Position numbers and translations under genes: made by a program. DNA of 64,000 nt from Szabonella sp046295215 (GTDB lineage: Bacteria; Pseudomonadota; Alphaproteobacteria; Rhodobacterales; Rhodobacteraceae), in contig JBKBNP010000005.1 in NCBI GenBank assembly GCA_046295215.1, forward strand, positions 38,279-102,278, written 5' to 3'. This document shows positions 1 through 8,618 of this stretch, piece after piece. The notes below the pieces were generated by a model that was given only the letters and a program-made list of their open reading frames with translations, was not told the DNA's origin and did no database searches. Each line of letters begins with the position of its first letter. The stretch's first letter is position 1.

Positions 1-1
1 T

Positions 2-274
2 GCTGACCTCGCCAAAGGCGACCGCCCAGGGGAACAGAAAGGCCACTTCGAGGTCGAAGATGATGAACAGGATCGACACGAGGTAGAAGCGCACATCGAA
101 TTTCATGCGGGCATCGTCAAAGGCGTTGAACCCGCATTCATAGGCCGACACTTTTTCCGGGTCCGGATTGCGCACGGCAAGGATGGCGGCGGAGAGGAGC
201 AGCACCAGCCCAAGCCCGACCGCAATCGCAAGGAAAATCAGAATGGGCAGGTATTCCCGAAGAAGTGCGTCCAC
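2..274 (-). CDS. nuoA: NADH-quinone oxidoreductase subunit A (partial, N-terminal part)
   Basis: Small membrane subunit of respiratory complex I, in the inner membrane arm. The visible part covers the N-terminus, a first membrane segment (LPILIFLAIAVGLGLVLLL), the conserved loop with NPDPEKVSAYECGF and the start of the FDVRFYLVSILFIIFDLEVAFLFPW region (seen in two stretches), all diagnostic of NuoA. The gene runs off the left edge, so the C-terminus is missing. The start is a GTG (VDALLREYL) with AGGAG seven bases upstream. The rest of a nuo operon presumably lies beyond position 1 (inference). Confidence 0.93.
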   Translation of the reverse strand, partial: MDALLREYLPILIFLAIAVGLGLVLLLSAAILAVRNPDPEKVSAYECGFNAFDDARMKFDVRFYLVSILFIIFDLEVAFLFPWAVAFGEVS

Positions 275-339
275 GAGGGGCTCCTATCGCTGGCGACATG
301 CTTGCCTCTGCCTCTGTCGGGCAGATTGATCTTTTGCTC

Positions 340-368
340 CGTTTACTCTTCCCCCCTGCCGGGGTCAA
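340..368 (-). promoter_or_regulatory. Candidate promoter of the nuo operon
   Basis: On the minus strand TTGACC (363-368) and TAAACG (340-345) are spaced 17 bases apart and lie about 65 bases upstream of the nuoA start. The -35 box is good and the -10 box is weak. The 188-base gap between nuoA and the neighbouring hydratase gene holds nothing else recognisable. Confidence 0.3.
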
Positions 369-462
369 CCGAAGGTGGCTCCCATCGGCTGCGGCAAAAC
401 CTTGCAAATGCAGCCCGCATACAACGGGATACCAAAATTTTCTGCGCCGCGGCAGGAAAGTC

Positions 463-1245
463 TCAGTGCTGCCAGCCCGGGCGGCGCTTTTCGAAGAATG
501 CCGCGATTCCCTCGGCGGCCTCATCCCCCTGCCAGCGTGCGACAAGGGCCGCGACGGAATGGTCGATGGCGGCCTGCCCCGAAAGCCCGCCCAGATCGCG
601 GATCAGCGCCTTCGCCCCGGCCACCGCCCCCGGCGCGCAGGAGAGATAGGGGATGACCTCCGCCTCCACGCATGCGTCCAGATCCGCCTGCGGCACCGCG
701 CGCGCCAGAAGGCCAAGCCGAACCGCCTCCGCCCCGTCAAAGAGGCGGGCGGACATGAACACCCGGCGCGCCATGGCCTCGCCCATGCGGGCCACGACAT
801 AGGGGCCGATGGTGGCCGGGATCAGCCCGAGCCGGGTTTCCGTCAGCCCGAAGCGCGCGGAATTGACGCCGATGGCCACGTCACAGACCGACATCAGGCC
901 GACACCGCCGCCGAAAGCCTGCCCCTGCACCCGCCCGATCAACGGTTTCGGCATCTCGTTGAGCGCGCGCAGCATTCCCGCAAGCCGCCGCGCCTCGCCC
1001 GCGCGGGTGGCGTCATCCGCCTCCATCTGCGCGCGCATCCAGTCCAGATCGCCCCCGGCGCAGAAGGTCTCCCCCGCCCCGGTCAGCACGACCACCCGCA
1101 CCGCCGGATCGGCGCCCAGATCCGCCGCCGCCGCCGCCAGTTGGTCCATCATCCCCGCCGACAGCGCATTGCGCTTGTCGGGGCGGTTCAGGGTCAGGGT
1201 CGCGACCCCGCGCGCATCGGTTTCAACCGAGATCGTGTGATACAT
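463..1245 (-). CDS. liuC: Methylglutaconyl-CoA hydratase (enoyl-CoA hydratase/isomerase family)
   Basis: Predicted to hydrate 3-methylglutaconyl-CoA to HMG-CoA, the penultimate step of leucine breakdown. About 260 residues, normal for the crotonase fold. Visible are the N-terminal LTLNRPDKRNALS segment, the first oxyanion-hole loop (GAGETFCAGGDL) and the second glycine-rich loop (GQAFGGGVGLMSVCD), followed by the ETRLGLIPATIGPYV helix typical of methylglutaconyl-CoA hydratases. The second of two ATGs (1245) is chosen because AGGAG sits seven bases before it. It overlaps the 3' end of the HMG-CoA lyase gene by 23 bases, so the two are probably translationally coupled. The exact substrate is inferred from the operon; the fold alone says only enoyl-CoA hydratase. 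Confidence 0.9.
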   Translation of the reverse strand: MYHTISVETDARGVATLTLNRPDKRNALSAGMMDQLAAAAADLGADPAVRVVVLTGAGETFCAGGDLDWMRAQMEADDATRAGEARRLAGMLRALNEMPKPLIGRVQGQAFGGGVGLMSVCDVAIGVNSARFGLTETRLGLIPATIGPYVVARMGEAMARRVFMSARLFDGAEAVRLGLLARAVPQADLDACVEAEVIPYLSCAPGAVAGAKALIRDLGGLSGQAAIDHSVAALVARWQGDEAAEGIAAFFEKRRPGWQH

Positions 1246-2110
1246 GCCCATTCTCCTGCCCGTTGCCCCGCATCCCTTGCGCCAGCGCCGCCGCCTCGTC
1301 CAAAACCGCGATGTCCAGACCGGTCACGAAACCGAGCGCCGCCAGATGGCGGGCGACGGCCCCGGTTGCCACATTGCCCGCCGCCCCCGGCGCATAGGGG
1401 CATCCCCCCAGCCCCCCCACCGCCGCATCGAAGACGCGCAACCCCCGGGCAAGCGACACATCAATATTGTCCAGCGCGCGGCGGTTGGTGTCATGGTAAT
1501 GCCCGGCAAGGCGCGATGCGGGCAGTTCCTCCAGCACGGCGGCCAGCATGGCGTCGATGGTTTCAGGCCGCCCCTTCCCGATGGTGTCGCCCAGGCTGAC
1601 CTCATGGCAGCCCAGGTCGCGCAGGGAGGCCACGATACGGGCCACGGCCTGCGGGGCAACCGGCCCGTCAAAGGGGCAATCCGTGACACAGGAAACATAG
1701 CCCCGCAGCGCGATCCCGTTTGCAAGCGCCGCCTCCGCCACCGGCGCAAAACGCGCGAGGCTTTCGGCAATCGTCGCGTTCAGATTGGCCTTGGAAAACC
1801 CTTCGGAGGCAGAGCCGAAAATCGCCACCTCATCCGCGCCCGCCGCAAGTGCCGCCCCGAAGCCCTGAAGGTTCGGCGTCAGCGCGGCATAGGCGACACC
1901 GGGGACCCGGACGATGCCCGCCATGACCGCCGCCCCGTCTGCCATCTGCGGCACCCATTTCGGGGAAACGAAACTCGCCGCCTCGATCCGCCGGAACCCC
2001 GCGCGCGACAGGCAGTCGATCAGCGCGATCTTTTCGGAGGCGGGGATCAGCCGCGTTTCGTTCTGCAACCCGTCGCGCGGTCCGACCTCGTAAATCTCGA
2101 CGCGGTCCAT
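1223..2110 (-). CDS. liuE: Hydroxymethylglutaryl-CoA lyase
   Basis: Cleaves HMG-CoA to acetyl-CoA and acetoacetate, the last step of leucine catabolism. 295 residues, the usual length. The DRE-TIM/HMGL barrel start EVGPRDGLQNE is intact, as is the C-terminal active-site loop GCPYAPGAAGNVATG, whose Cys is the catalytic cysteine of this family, with GLGG before it. The start ATG has GGAGGG eight bases upstream and the gene starts three bases after liuD stops. It is part of the minus-strand liu operon. The synonym mvaB is used in some genomes. Confidence 0.93.
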   Translation of the reverse strand: MDRVEIYEVGPRDGLQNETRLIPASEKIALIDCLSRAGFRRIEAASFVSPKWVPQMADGAAVMAGIVRVPGVAYAALTPNLQGFGAALAAGADEVAIFGSASEGFSKANLNATIAESLARFAPVAEAALANGIALRGYVSCVTDCPFDGPVAPQAVARIVASLRDLGCHEVSLGDTIGKGRPETIDAMLAAVLEELPASRLAGHYHDTNRRALDNIDVSLARGLRVFDAAVGGLGGCPYAPGAAGNVATGAVARHLAALGFVTGLDIAVLDEAAALAQGMRGNGQENGHVSHDLG

Positions 2111-2113
2111 CGT

Positions 2114-4081
2114 TCAGCCCTCCACTGCGGACGGGTCCGTCTCCAGCCGGATCAGGGCGGCTCCGGCCTCGACCTGCGCACCGGGGGCGGTCAGCACCTC
2201 GGCCACCACGCCGTCGCGCGCGGCGGTCAGCGTATGTTCCATCTTCATCGCCTCCAGCACCGCCAGCCGGTCGCCCTGCCGGACCACCTGACCGGCAGTC
2301 ACGAACACCGCCTTCACCAGACCCGGCATGGGCGAGAGCGTAACTCCTCCCCCCGCCCCGGCGTCCTGCTGGCGGTCCAGCGGGTCGATCCGGACAAGCG
2401 TCAGGACCGGGCGGCCTTCGGGCATCAGGACATGCAGACGGGGGCCATCCTCGATGACCTTCATCGCCCTGCGGCCTTCGACCGACCAGCCGCCCTCCGC
2501 CTGCCGCGTTGCGCGCAAGACCTGTCCCGAGAGGTCGACCCGCGCGGTATCCCGCGCCTCCAGGGACAGGCGCGCCGGGATCGGCCCCTCCGGCCCCGCA
2601 ACTGCAACGGCCTGCGACAGCGGTTGCCAGAGCGTGAACCCCGCCAGCGCATCCCGCGACAGACCGGCCGCCGCGAGGATGCCGGTTGCCTCGGCGGCAA
2701 GGGCAAGCCCGTCACGCGCCGGAACCACCGTCAGCGCGTCCAGATCGCGCGCGATCAGCCCGGTATCGACGTCGCCTGCGGCGAACCCCTCATGCCGGGC
2801 CAGTGCATGCAGGAAGGCGAGGTTGGTGACGGTGCCCGCGACCTCCGTTCCGGCAAGCCCCCGTTCCAGCTGACGCAGGGCAGCGTCGCGGGTCGGACCA
2901 TGGACAATGACCTTGGCGATCATCGGGTCATACCAGGGGCTGATCGTGTCGCCCGCCCGCACCCCGCTGTCGGCCCGCACCCCCGAAGGAAAGGCCAGAT
3001 GCGCGAGCCGCCCCGTCGCGGGCAGAAACCCTGCGGCTACATCCTCGGCATAGAGACGCGCCTCGAAGGCATGGCCGGTGATTGCCAGATCCTTTTGCCG
3101 CATCGGCAGGGGTTCCCCCGCCGCCACGCGCAACTGCCATTCGACCAGATCGACCCCGGTGATCGCCTCGGTCACCGGATGTTCGACCTGAAGGCGGGTG
3201 TTCATCTCCATGAACCAGAAGCGGTCCGTGCGCAGCCCGTCGGAGGCATCCACGATGAATTCGACGGTTCCGGCCCCCTTGTAGCCGATGGCGGTCGCCG
3301 CGCGCACCGCCGCTTCGCCCATGGCGGCCCGCATTTCAGGAGTCATGCCGGGGGCCGGGGCTTCCTCGATCACCTTCTGGTGGCGACGCTGGAGGCTGCA
3401 ATCGCGCTCGAACAGATGGACGGCGGACTTTCCGTCTCCGAAAACCTGAACCTCGATATGGCGGGGTTTCTCGACATATTTCTCGATCAGCACGGCGTCA
3501 TTGCCGAAAGCGGTCGCAGCCTCGCCCTTCGCACTGTCCAGCGCATCCGCAAAATCCCCGGCGCGGTCCACACGGCGCATCCCCTTGCCGCCCCCCCCTG
3601 CCACCGCCTTGATGAGGACCGGCCAGCCGATTGCGGCAGCCTCCCGCGCCAGCCGTTCGGGCGACTGTTCGGCGCCCTGATAGCCCGGCACCACCGGCAC
3701 GCCTGCCCCGGCCATCAGGGATTTCGCCGCATCCTTGAGCCCCATGGCCCGGATGGCCGCGGCCGAGGGGCCGATGAATGTCAGCCCTGCCGCTGCCACC
3801 GCCTCGACGAAACCGGGATTCTCGGAGAGGAAACCATAGCCCGGATGGATCGCCTCCGCGCCCGTCGCAAGCGCCGCCGCGATGATCGCATCGCCACGCA
3901 GGTAGCTGTCGGCAGGCCGCGCTCCGCCGATGGCGACGGACCGGTCGGCCAGCGCCACATGCAGCGCCGCTGCGTCCGCCTCCGAATGGACCGCCACACA
4001 GGCAATGCCCATCCGCCGCGCCGTGCGGATCACGCGGCAGGCGATTTCCCCGCGATTGGCGATCAGGATCTTCTGGAACAT
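2114..4081 (-). CDS. liuD: Methylcrotonyl-CoA carboxylase biotin-containing (alpha) subunit
   Basis: Biotin carboxylase plus biotin carrier subunit that, with LiuB, carboxylates 3-methylcrotonyl-CoA. About 655 residues. It has the biotin carboxylase start (FQKILIANRGEIACRVIRT), the ATP-grasp glycine loop (AVAGGGGKGMR), the active-site region FMEMNTRLQVEHPVTE, a linker, and the C-terminal biotinyl domain with the biotin-accepting Lys in EAMKMEHT. The start at 4081 is chosen for AAGGAG eight bases upstream and for the family N-terminus; an in-frame extension upstream runs through a repeat element and is not credible. Its substrate is inferred from the liu context, since acetyl-, propionyl- and methylcrotonyl-CoA carboxylases look alike. 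A second paralogue (pccA) lies at 57638-59641. Confidence 0.92.
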   Translation of the reverse strand: MFQKILIANRGEIACRVIRTARRMGIACVAVHSEADAAALHVALADRSVAIGGARPADSYLRGDAIIAAALATGAEAIHPGYGFLSENPGFVEAVAAAGLTFIGPSAAAIRAMGLKDAAKSLMAGAGVPVVPGYQGAEQSPERLAREAAAIGWPVLIKAVAGGGGKGMRRVDRAGDFADALDSAKGEAATAFGNDAVLIEKYVEKPRHIEVQVFGDGKSAVHLFERDCSLQRRHQKVIEEAPAPGMTPEMRAAMGEAAVRAATAIGYKGAGTVEFIVDASDGLRTDRFWFMEMNTRLQVEHPVTEAITGVDLVEWQLRVAAGEPLPMRQKDLAITGHAFEARLYAEDVAAGFLPATGRLAHLAFPSGVRADSGVRAGDTISPWYDPMIAKVIVHGPTRDAALRQLERGLAGTEVAGTVTNLAFLHALARHEGFAAGDVDTGLIARDLDALTVVPARDGLALAAEATGILAAAGLSRDALAGFTLWQPLSQAVAVAGPEGPIPARLSLEARDTARVDLSGQVLRATRQAEGGWSVEGRRAMKVIEDGPRLHVLMPEGRPVLTLVRIDPLDRQQDAGAGGGVTLSPMPGLVKAVFVTAGQVVRQGDRLAVLEAMKMEHTLTAARDGVVAEVLTAPGAQVEAGAALIRLETDPSAVEG

Positions 4082-4105
4082 CGGTCCGGCTCCTTTGCTG
4101 AGCGG

Positions 4106-4157
4106 GGCGGGGGTTTTCCACCCCCGCACCCCCGGAAGGTATTTCTGCAAGGTGAAA
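4106..4157 (+). repeat. Dispersed intergenic element, type A, copy 1
   Basis: A G-rich/C-rich hairpin (CGGGGG...CCCCCG) is followed by CCCCCGGAAGGTATTT, three bases and CAAGGTGAAA. It fills the 78-base gap between liuB and liuD, oriented against the direction of the operon. It is one of eight type A copies in this window. Confidence 0.75.
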
Positions 4158-4159
4158 GG

Positions 4160-5764
4160 CTACATCCGGAAAAGGCCGAAGCGGGTCGGTTCGATCGGCG
4201 CATTGAGAGCTGCGCGCAGGGACAGCGACAGCACTTGCCGCGTGTGGCGCGGGTCGATGATGCCATCGTCCCAAAGGCGGGCCGAGGCATAGAGCGGGTG
4301 GGACTGGCGGTCGAACATGTCGATGGTGGGCTGCTTGAAGGCGGCTTCCTCGTCATCGGACCACATGCCGCCCGCCCGCTCGATCCCGTCACGGCGGACG
4401 GTGGCGAGAACACCAGCCGCCTGCGCACCGCCCATCACGGAGATGCGGCTGTTGGGCCAGGTCCACAGGAAACGCGGGGAATAGGCGCGCCCCGCCATGC
4501 CGTAATTGCCCGCCCCGAAGGAGCCGCCCACCAGCAGGGTGATTTTCGGGACATTGGTGGTGGCAACGGCGGTGACCATCTTGGCGCCATGGCGGGCGAT
4601 GCCTTCGTTTTCATATTTCCGGCCCACCATGAAGCCGGTGATGTTCTGCAGGAACACCACCGGGATATTGCGCTGGCTGCACAGCTCGATGAAATGCGCG
4701 CCCTTCACGGCGGCTTCGGAAAAGAGAACGCCATTGTTGGCGACGATGCCGACCGGGCAGCCCATGACATGCGCAAAGCCGGTGACGAGGGTTTCGCCGA
4801 AGCGCGCCTTGAACTCGTCAAAGCGCGACCCGTCCACCACCCGCGCGATCACCTCGCGGATGTCATAGGGGGTGCGCAGGTCGGCGGGCACCACGCCGAG
4901 GATCTCCTCGGGGTCATGGGCGGGTTCCTCGGACGATTGCCATTGCACGGTCTCCGGCTTGCGGCGGTTCAGATGGCCGACGGCGCGCCGCGCCAGCGCC
5001 AGCGCATGGGCATCATCCTCTGCCAGATAATCCGCGACCCCCGAGAGGCGCGTATGCACATCGCCGCCGCCCAGATCCTCGGCCGTGACCACCTCGCCCG
5101 TGGCCGCCTTGACCAGCGGCGGACCGGCGAGAAAGATCGTGCCCTGTCCCTTCACAATGATCGTCACATCCGACATGGCGGGCACATAGGCACCACCCGC
5201 CGTGCAGCTTCCCATCACCACCGCAATCTGCGGGATGCCCGCCGCCGACATCCGCGCCTGATTGTAGAAGATGCGTCCGAAATGGTCGCGGTCGGGAAAG
5301 ACCTCGTCCTGATTGGGCAGGTTCGCGCCGCCGCTGTCGACCAGATAGAGGCAGGGCAGATGGCATTCTGCCGCGATTTCCTGTGCGCGCAGGTGCTTCT
5401 TGACAGTCATCGGGTAATAGGTGCCGCCCTTCACCGTGGCGTCATTGCACAGGATCATGCAGTCCTGCCCCGAAATCCGCCCCACCCCGGCGATCAGCCC
5501 CGCCCCGGGGGCGGCCCCGTCATAGAGCCCATGCGCCGCCGTCGCGCCGATCTCCAGAAACGGGCTGCCGGGGTCGATGAGGTTCGCCACCCGGTCGCGT
5601 GGCGCCATCTTGCCGCGGGCGGTGTGGCGGGCGAGGGCCTTTTCGCCACCCCCTGCGGCTGCCTGTTCCGCCGCCTCACGCACGAGGGCAAGCGCGTCCA
5701 GATGCGCCGCTCGGTTGGCACGCGCCGCGTCCGATCCGGGCAGGAAGGTCGAGCGGAACTTCAT
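4160..5764 (-). CDS. liuB: Methylcrotonyl-CoA carboxylase carboxyltransferase (beta) subunit
   Basis: Transfers CO2 from carboxybiotin to 3-methylcrotonyl-CoA in leucine breakdown. 534 residues, the expected size. It starts with the family-typical FRSTFLPGSDAARANRAAH and shows the crotonase-like oxyanion regions LPCLYLVDSGGANLPNQDEV, MGSCTAGGAYVPAMSD and, in the C-terminal half, FLQNITGFMVGRKYENEGI. These features separate MCC-beta from PccB. ATG with AGGAG upstream. It lies 78 bases upstream of liuD, with a dispersed repeat between them. Confidence 0.94.
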   Translation of the reverse strand: MKFRSTFLPGSDAARANRAAHLDALALVREAAEQAAAGGGEKALARHTARGKMAPRDRVANLIDPGSPFLEIGATAAHGLYDGAAPGAGLIAGVGRISGQDCMILCNDATVKGGTYYPMTVKKHLRAQEIAAECHLPCLYLVDSGGANLPNQDEVFPDRDHFGRIFYNQARMSAAGIPQIAVVMGSCTAGGAYVPAMSDVTIIVKGQGTIFLAGPPLVKAATGEVVTAEDLGGGDVHTRLSGVADYLAEDDAHALALARRAVGHLNRRKPETVQWQSSEEPAHDPEEILGVVPADLRTPYDIREVIARVVDGSRFDEFKARFGETLVTGFAHVMGCPVGIVANNGVLFSEAAVKGAHFIELCSQRNIPVVFLQNITGFMVGRKYENEGIARHGAKMVTAVATTNVPKITLLVGGSFGAGNYGMAGRAYSPRFLWTWPNSRISVMGGAQAAGVLATVRRDGIERAGGMWSDDEEAAFKQPTIDMFDRQSHPLYASARLWDDGIIDPRHTRQVLSLSLRAALNAPIEPTRFGLFRM

Positions 5765-5798
5765 GATGTTCTCCTGTCGGGGCAGAGGGTGGATCGCC

Positions 5799-6293
5799 TC
5801 ATTTCACGGCCTCCAGATCGAAGCGTCGCTGCCAGCCTCGCGCCTCGATCAGCCGCCCGCCCAGACCGAGCGCGGTGCAGACCGCCTTGTCGCCGACCGT
5901 GCAGGGATCGGGTGCGGAGGTGCGCCAGTGGTCATGCGCGGCGCGCAGGGCCTCGGGCCGGTCATCCCCGTCGGGATGGCGCGCGGTCGTGCTGTCAAGC
6001 CGGGAGCCGAGCAGGCGCGACAGATCGTCAAGACAGGCGCGGGAGGTGAACGGCCTGATCGTGCAGGCCGAAAGGGCCGTGCCGATGCAGCCGCTGTCCC
6101 TGCCCGCAAGGACCGGCAATTGCGCGGGAATGTCCTCCGCCGGGCCGGCCATGGCGGAAACGGTGACGCGGTCGCTGTCGGCAAGGCAGCGGTCCAGCAC
6201 CCCAGCCGCATCCCCGGCATGTGCGAAACCCGCACCCCCCCCGAGTATAAGGCACAGGATAGGATAGGAAAATCCGGAGAACCCTGTTTTCAT
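5799..6293 (-). CDS. Secreted cysteine-containing protein of unknown function inside the liu operon
   Basis: About 164 residues. The N-terminus (MKTGFSGFSYPILCLILGGGAGFAHA) reads as a cleavable signal peptide, shown here as charge, hydrophobic core and AHA cleavage. The mature part has several cysteines (DRCLAD, DSGCIG, ACTIRP, RACLDD, PDPCTVG, AVCTALG), suggesting disulphides in the periplasm, and resembles LprI/DUF1311-type secreted proteins in cysteine pattern only. No enzyme motif is recognised. It sits between liuA (upstream, 101-base gap) and liuB (35-base gap) on the same strand, so it is probably co-transcribed. The start is uncertain; an ATG at 6317 is the alternative and neither has a strong ribosome-binding site. 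Confidence 0.6.
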   Translation of the reverse strand: MKTGFSGFSYPILCLILGGGAGFAHAGDAAGVLDRCLADSDRVTVSAMAGPAEDIPAQLPVLAGRDSGCIGTALSACTIRPFTSRACLDDLSRLLGSRLDSTTARHPDGDDRPEALRAAHDHWRTSAPDPCTVGDKAVCTALGLGGRLIEARGWQRRFDLEAVK

Positions 6294-6394
6294 CCCAAGC
6301 CGATTTCTTGCAGCCATCCTGCATGCGCAGTGCTTTTCCGCCACGCCTTCGTGCGCAGGGCAAGGGCGGTCATGCCCTTCTCCTCCTGCGCGGT

Positions 6395-7555
6395 TCATCC
6401 CTGCGCCATCAACTCGCGCCCGATCAGCATGCGCCGTATCTCGCTTGTCCCCGCGCCAATCTCCATCAGCTTGGCATCGCGGAACAACCGGCTGACCACA
6501 GAGTCATTGAGGAACCCCGCGCCCCCCAGCGCCTGAACCGCCTGATGCGCCTGCACCATCGCCTGTTCGGAGGCATAGAGCACGCAGCCCGCCGCATCCG
6601 CCCGCGTCACCTCGCCCCGGTCGCAGGCGCGCGCGACCTCGTAGACATAGGCGCGGGCGGTGTTCAGCGCGACATACATGTCTGCCAGTTTGCCCTGCAT
6701 CAACTGGAAATTCCCGATGGGCTGGCCGAACTGCTGACGCTCGCGGACATAAGGCATCACCTCGTCCAGACAAGCCGCCATGAGGCCCGTCCCGATGCCC
6801 GACAGCACCACGCGCTCATAGTCCAGCCCCGACATCAGCACCCGCACGCCCCGGCCTTCCTCGCCCAGAACATTCTCGAACGGCACTTCGCAATCGTCGA
6901 AAAAAAGCTGTGCCGTGTTCGATCCGCGCATCCCGAGCTTGTCGAAATGCTGCGAGGTCGAAAACCCCTTCATCGACCGCTCCACGATGAAGGCGGTGAT
7001 GCCCCGGCTGCCCGCCTCCGGGTCGGTCTTGGCATAGACGATGAGGGTATCGGCATCGGGGCCGTTGGTGATCCAGTATTTCGTGCCGTTCAGAACGTAA
7101 TAGCCATTCCGCTTCTCGGCGCGCAGCTTCATCGACACGACATCCGACCCGGCGGAGGGCTCCGACATCGCCAGCGCGCCGACATGCGCCCCCGACACCA
7201 GCCCCGGCAGGTATTTGCGCTTCTGCGCATCGCTGCCGTTGAGCTTGATCTGGTTCACACAAAGGTTCGAATGGGCGCCATAGGACAGGGACACCGAGGC
7301 CGAGGCCCGCGCGATTTCCTCGATGGCGACAACATGGGCGAGATAGCCCATCCCCGCCCCGCCGAACTCTTCCGGAACGGTGATGCCCAGAAGCCCCAGA
7401 TCCCCCATTTCGCGCCAAAGGTCGGCCGGAAACACATTGGATGTATCCACCTCCGCCGCGATGGGTTTCAGCCGCTCCTGCGCCCAGCGATGCACCAGGT
7501 CGCGCAGGGCCGTGACATCCTCGCCCAGGTCAAACCGCATGGCCCCTGCAAACAT
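6395..7555 (-). CDS. liuA: Isovaleryl-CoA dehydrogenase
   Basis: FAD-dependent acyl-CoA dehydrogenase oxidising isovaleryl-CoA to 3-methylcrotonyl-CoA, the first committed step of the leucine pathway, passing electrons to ETF. About 386 residues. Visible motifs are the FAD/substrate signature ALAMSEPSAGSDVVSMKL, YWITNGPDAD, the catalytic Glu region SGLDYERVVLSGIG (the position that distinguishes isovaleryl-CoA dehydrogenases), and QALGGAGFLND...AGTSEIRRMLIGRE near the C-terminus. The start at 7555 (MFAGAMRFDLGED) has GGAGG five bases upstream and matches the family. It is the first gene of the liu operon. Confidence 0.94.
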   Translation of the reverse strand: MFAGAMRFDLGEDVTALRDLVHRWAQERLKPIAAEVDTSNVFPADLWREMGDLGLLGITVPEEFGGAGMGYLAHVVAIEEIARASASVSLSYGAHSNLCVNQIKLNGSDAQKRKYLPGLVSGAHVGALAMSEPSAGSDVVSMKLRAEKRNGYYVLNGTKYWITNGPDADTLIVYAKTDPEAGSRGITAFIVERSMKGFSTSQHFDKLGMRGSNTAQLFFDDCEVPFENVLGEEGRGVRVLMSGLDYERVVLSGIGTGLMAACLDEVMPYVRERQQFGQPIGNFQLMQGKLADMYVALNTARAYVYEVARACDRGEVTRADAAGCVLYASEQAMVQAHQAVQALGGAGFLNDSVVSRLFRDAKLMEIGAGTSEIRRMLIGRELMAQG

Positions 7556-7571
7556 CGCCGCCTCCAAGAAT

Positions 7572-7616
7572 TGAACGTGTGTTCATTTAATATCCGATCC
7601 GCCGCGCCCGCGTCAA
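7572..7616 (-). promoter_or_regulatory. liu operon promoter with palindromic operator
   Basis: On the minus strand TTGACG (7611-7616) and TATTAA (7587-7592) are 18 bases apart. Directly downstream, over the expected transcription start, is the perfect palindrome TGAACACACGTTCA (7572-7585), with arms TGAAC/GTTCA and a four-base spacer, followed 16 bases later by the liuA start. The arm pattern resembles operators of TetR-family fatty-acyl regulators; MerR-type LiuR or TetR-type LiuQ are known regulators of liu genes in proteobacteria. No regulator gene is adjacent here, so the factor is unknown. Confidence 0.55.
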
Positions 7617-7699
7617 ATGAAAATGCGGCCCGGGGACAGGGCATTGACAAAGCGGCCCACCTGCGGCACCGCCGAAAGACAGCAGAGGGAGCAGGACGG

Positions 7700-8533
7700 A
7701 TGGATGCGGCAAGACAGGTGAGCGTCGGCAATGTGACCTTCGACAATGCGGGGCCGGTGGCCTTCATCCTCGGCCCCTGCCAGATGGAAAGCCGCGCCCA
7801 TGCGCTGGAAATGGCCGCCGCCATCACCGAAATCGCCGCCGCCGCCGGGGTGCGCGCGGTGTTCAAGGCCTCCTATGACAAGGCCAACCGCACCAGCCTT
7901 TCGGGCGCGCGTGGCATCGGAATGGCGAGCGCGCTGGAAGTGTTTGCCGAGATCAAGGCGACCCATGGCTTTGCCGTGCTGACGGATGTCCACGACTCCG
8001 CGCATTGCGCCCCGGTGGCGGAGGTCTGCGACATCCTCCAGATCCCGGCGTTTCTCTGCCGCCAGACCGATCTGCTGATCGCCGCCGCCCGGACGGGGCG
8101 CGCGATCAATGTCAAGAAGGGCCAGTTCCTCGCCCCCTGGGACATGAAGAATGTCTTGGCCAAGATCACCGGATCGGGCAATCCGAACGTGATGCTGACC
8201 GAACGCGGTGCGTCGTTCGGCTACAACACGCTGGTCACCGATTTCCGCGCCCTGCCGATCATGGCCGAAACCGGCGCCCCGGTGATCTTCGATGCCACCC
8301 ATTCGGTGCAGCAACCGGGTGGACAGGGCAGCTCCAGCGGCGGACAGCGCGAATTCGTCCCTGTCCTCGCGCGCGCCGCCGTGGCTGTCGGGGTCGCGGG
8401 CGTGTTCATCGAAACCCATGACGACCCCGACCGCGCCCCCTCGGACGGGCCGAACATGGTCCCGCTGAAAGATCTCGGCGCGCTCCTCACCTCGCTGCGC
8501 GACATCGACGCGCTCGTGAAGCATCGCACCTGA
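7700..8533 (+). CDS. kdsA: 3-deoxy-8-phosphooctulonate (KDO-8-phosphate) synthase
   Basis: Condenses phosphoenolpyruvate with arabinose 5-phosphate to make KDO-8-P for lipopolysaccharide. 277 residues. Visible are GPCQMESRAHALEMA near the N-terminus, FKASYDKANRTS, the TDVHD segment, the CRQTDLL loop and VMLTERGASFGYNTLVTDFR, then FDATHSVQQPGGQG and a C-terminal FIETHDDPD, all diagnostic of KdsA. The start has a purine-rich GGGAGCAGGA before it. It is divergent from liuA and convergent with the response regulator gene. Confidence 0.96.
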   Translation: MDAARQVSVGNVTFDNAGPVAFILGPCQMESRAHALEMAAAITEIAAAAGVRAVFKASYDKANRTSLSGARGIGMASALEVFAEIKATHGFAVLTDVHDSAHCAPVAEVCDILQIPAFLCRQTDLLIAAARTGRAINVKKGQFLAPWDMKNVLAKITGSGNPNVMLTERGASFGYNTLVTDFRALPIMAETGAPVIFDATHSVQQPGGQGSSSGGQREFVPVLARAAVAVGVAGVFIETHDDPDRAPSDGPNMVPLKDLGALLTSLRDIDALVKHRT

Positions 8534-8546
8534 AACCCGGTTCCCT

Positions 8547-8595
8547 TTTCATCTTGGCCGAAATACCTCGGGGGGTGAGGGGGGCAGCGCCCCCC
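8547..8595 (-). repeat. Dispersed intergenic element, type A, copy 2, with hairpin
   Basis: Read on the minus strand it is a perfect seven-base-pair hairpin GGGGGGC/GCCCCCC (8579-8595), then CCCCCCGAGGTATTT, three bases and CCAAGATGAAA. It fills the convergent gap between kdsA and the response regulator gene, where the hairpin could act as a terminator. Confidence 0.8.
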
Positions 8596-8618
8596 TGCCC
8601 GGCCAGCCCAAAGGCGCA

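Noticed and set aside
1244..6049. Open frame of 1601 codons on the plus strand opposite the liu genes
   Set aside because: Antisense shadow of high-GC coding sequence. The minus strand carries well-conserved enzymes with ribosome-binding sites, while the plus frame is Arg/His/Pro-rich with no motifs.
7641..7699. TTGACA upstream of kdsA as a promoter
   Set aside because: A perfect -35 at about 7644 but no acceptable -10 at 16-18 bases, so not listed.
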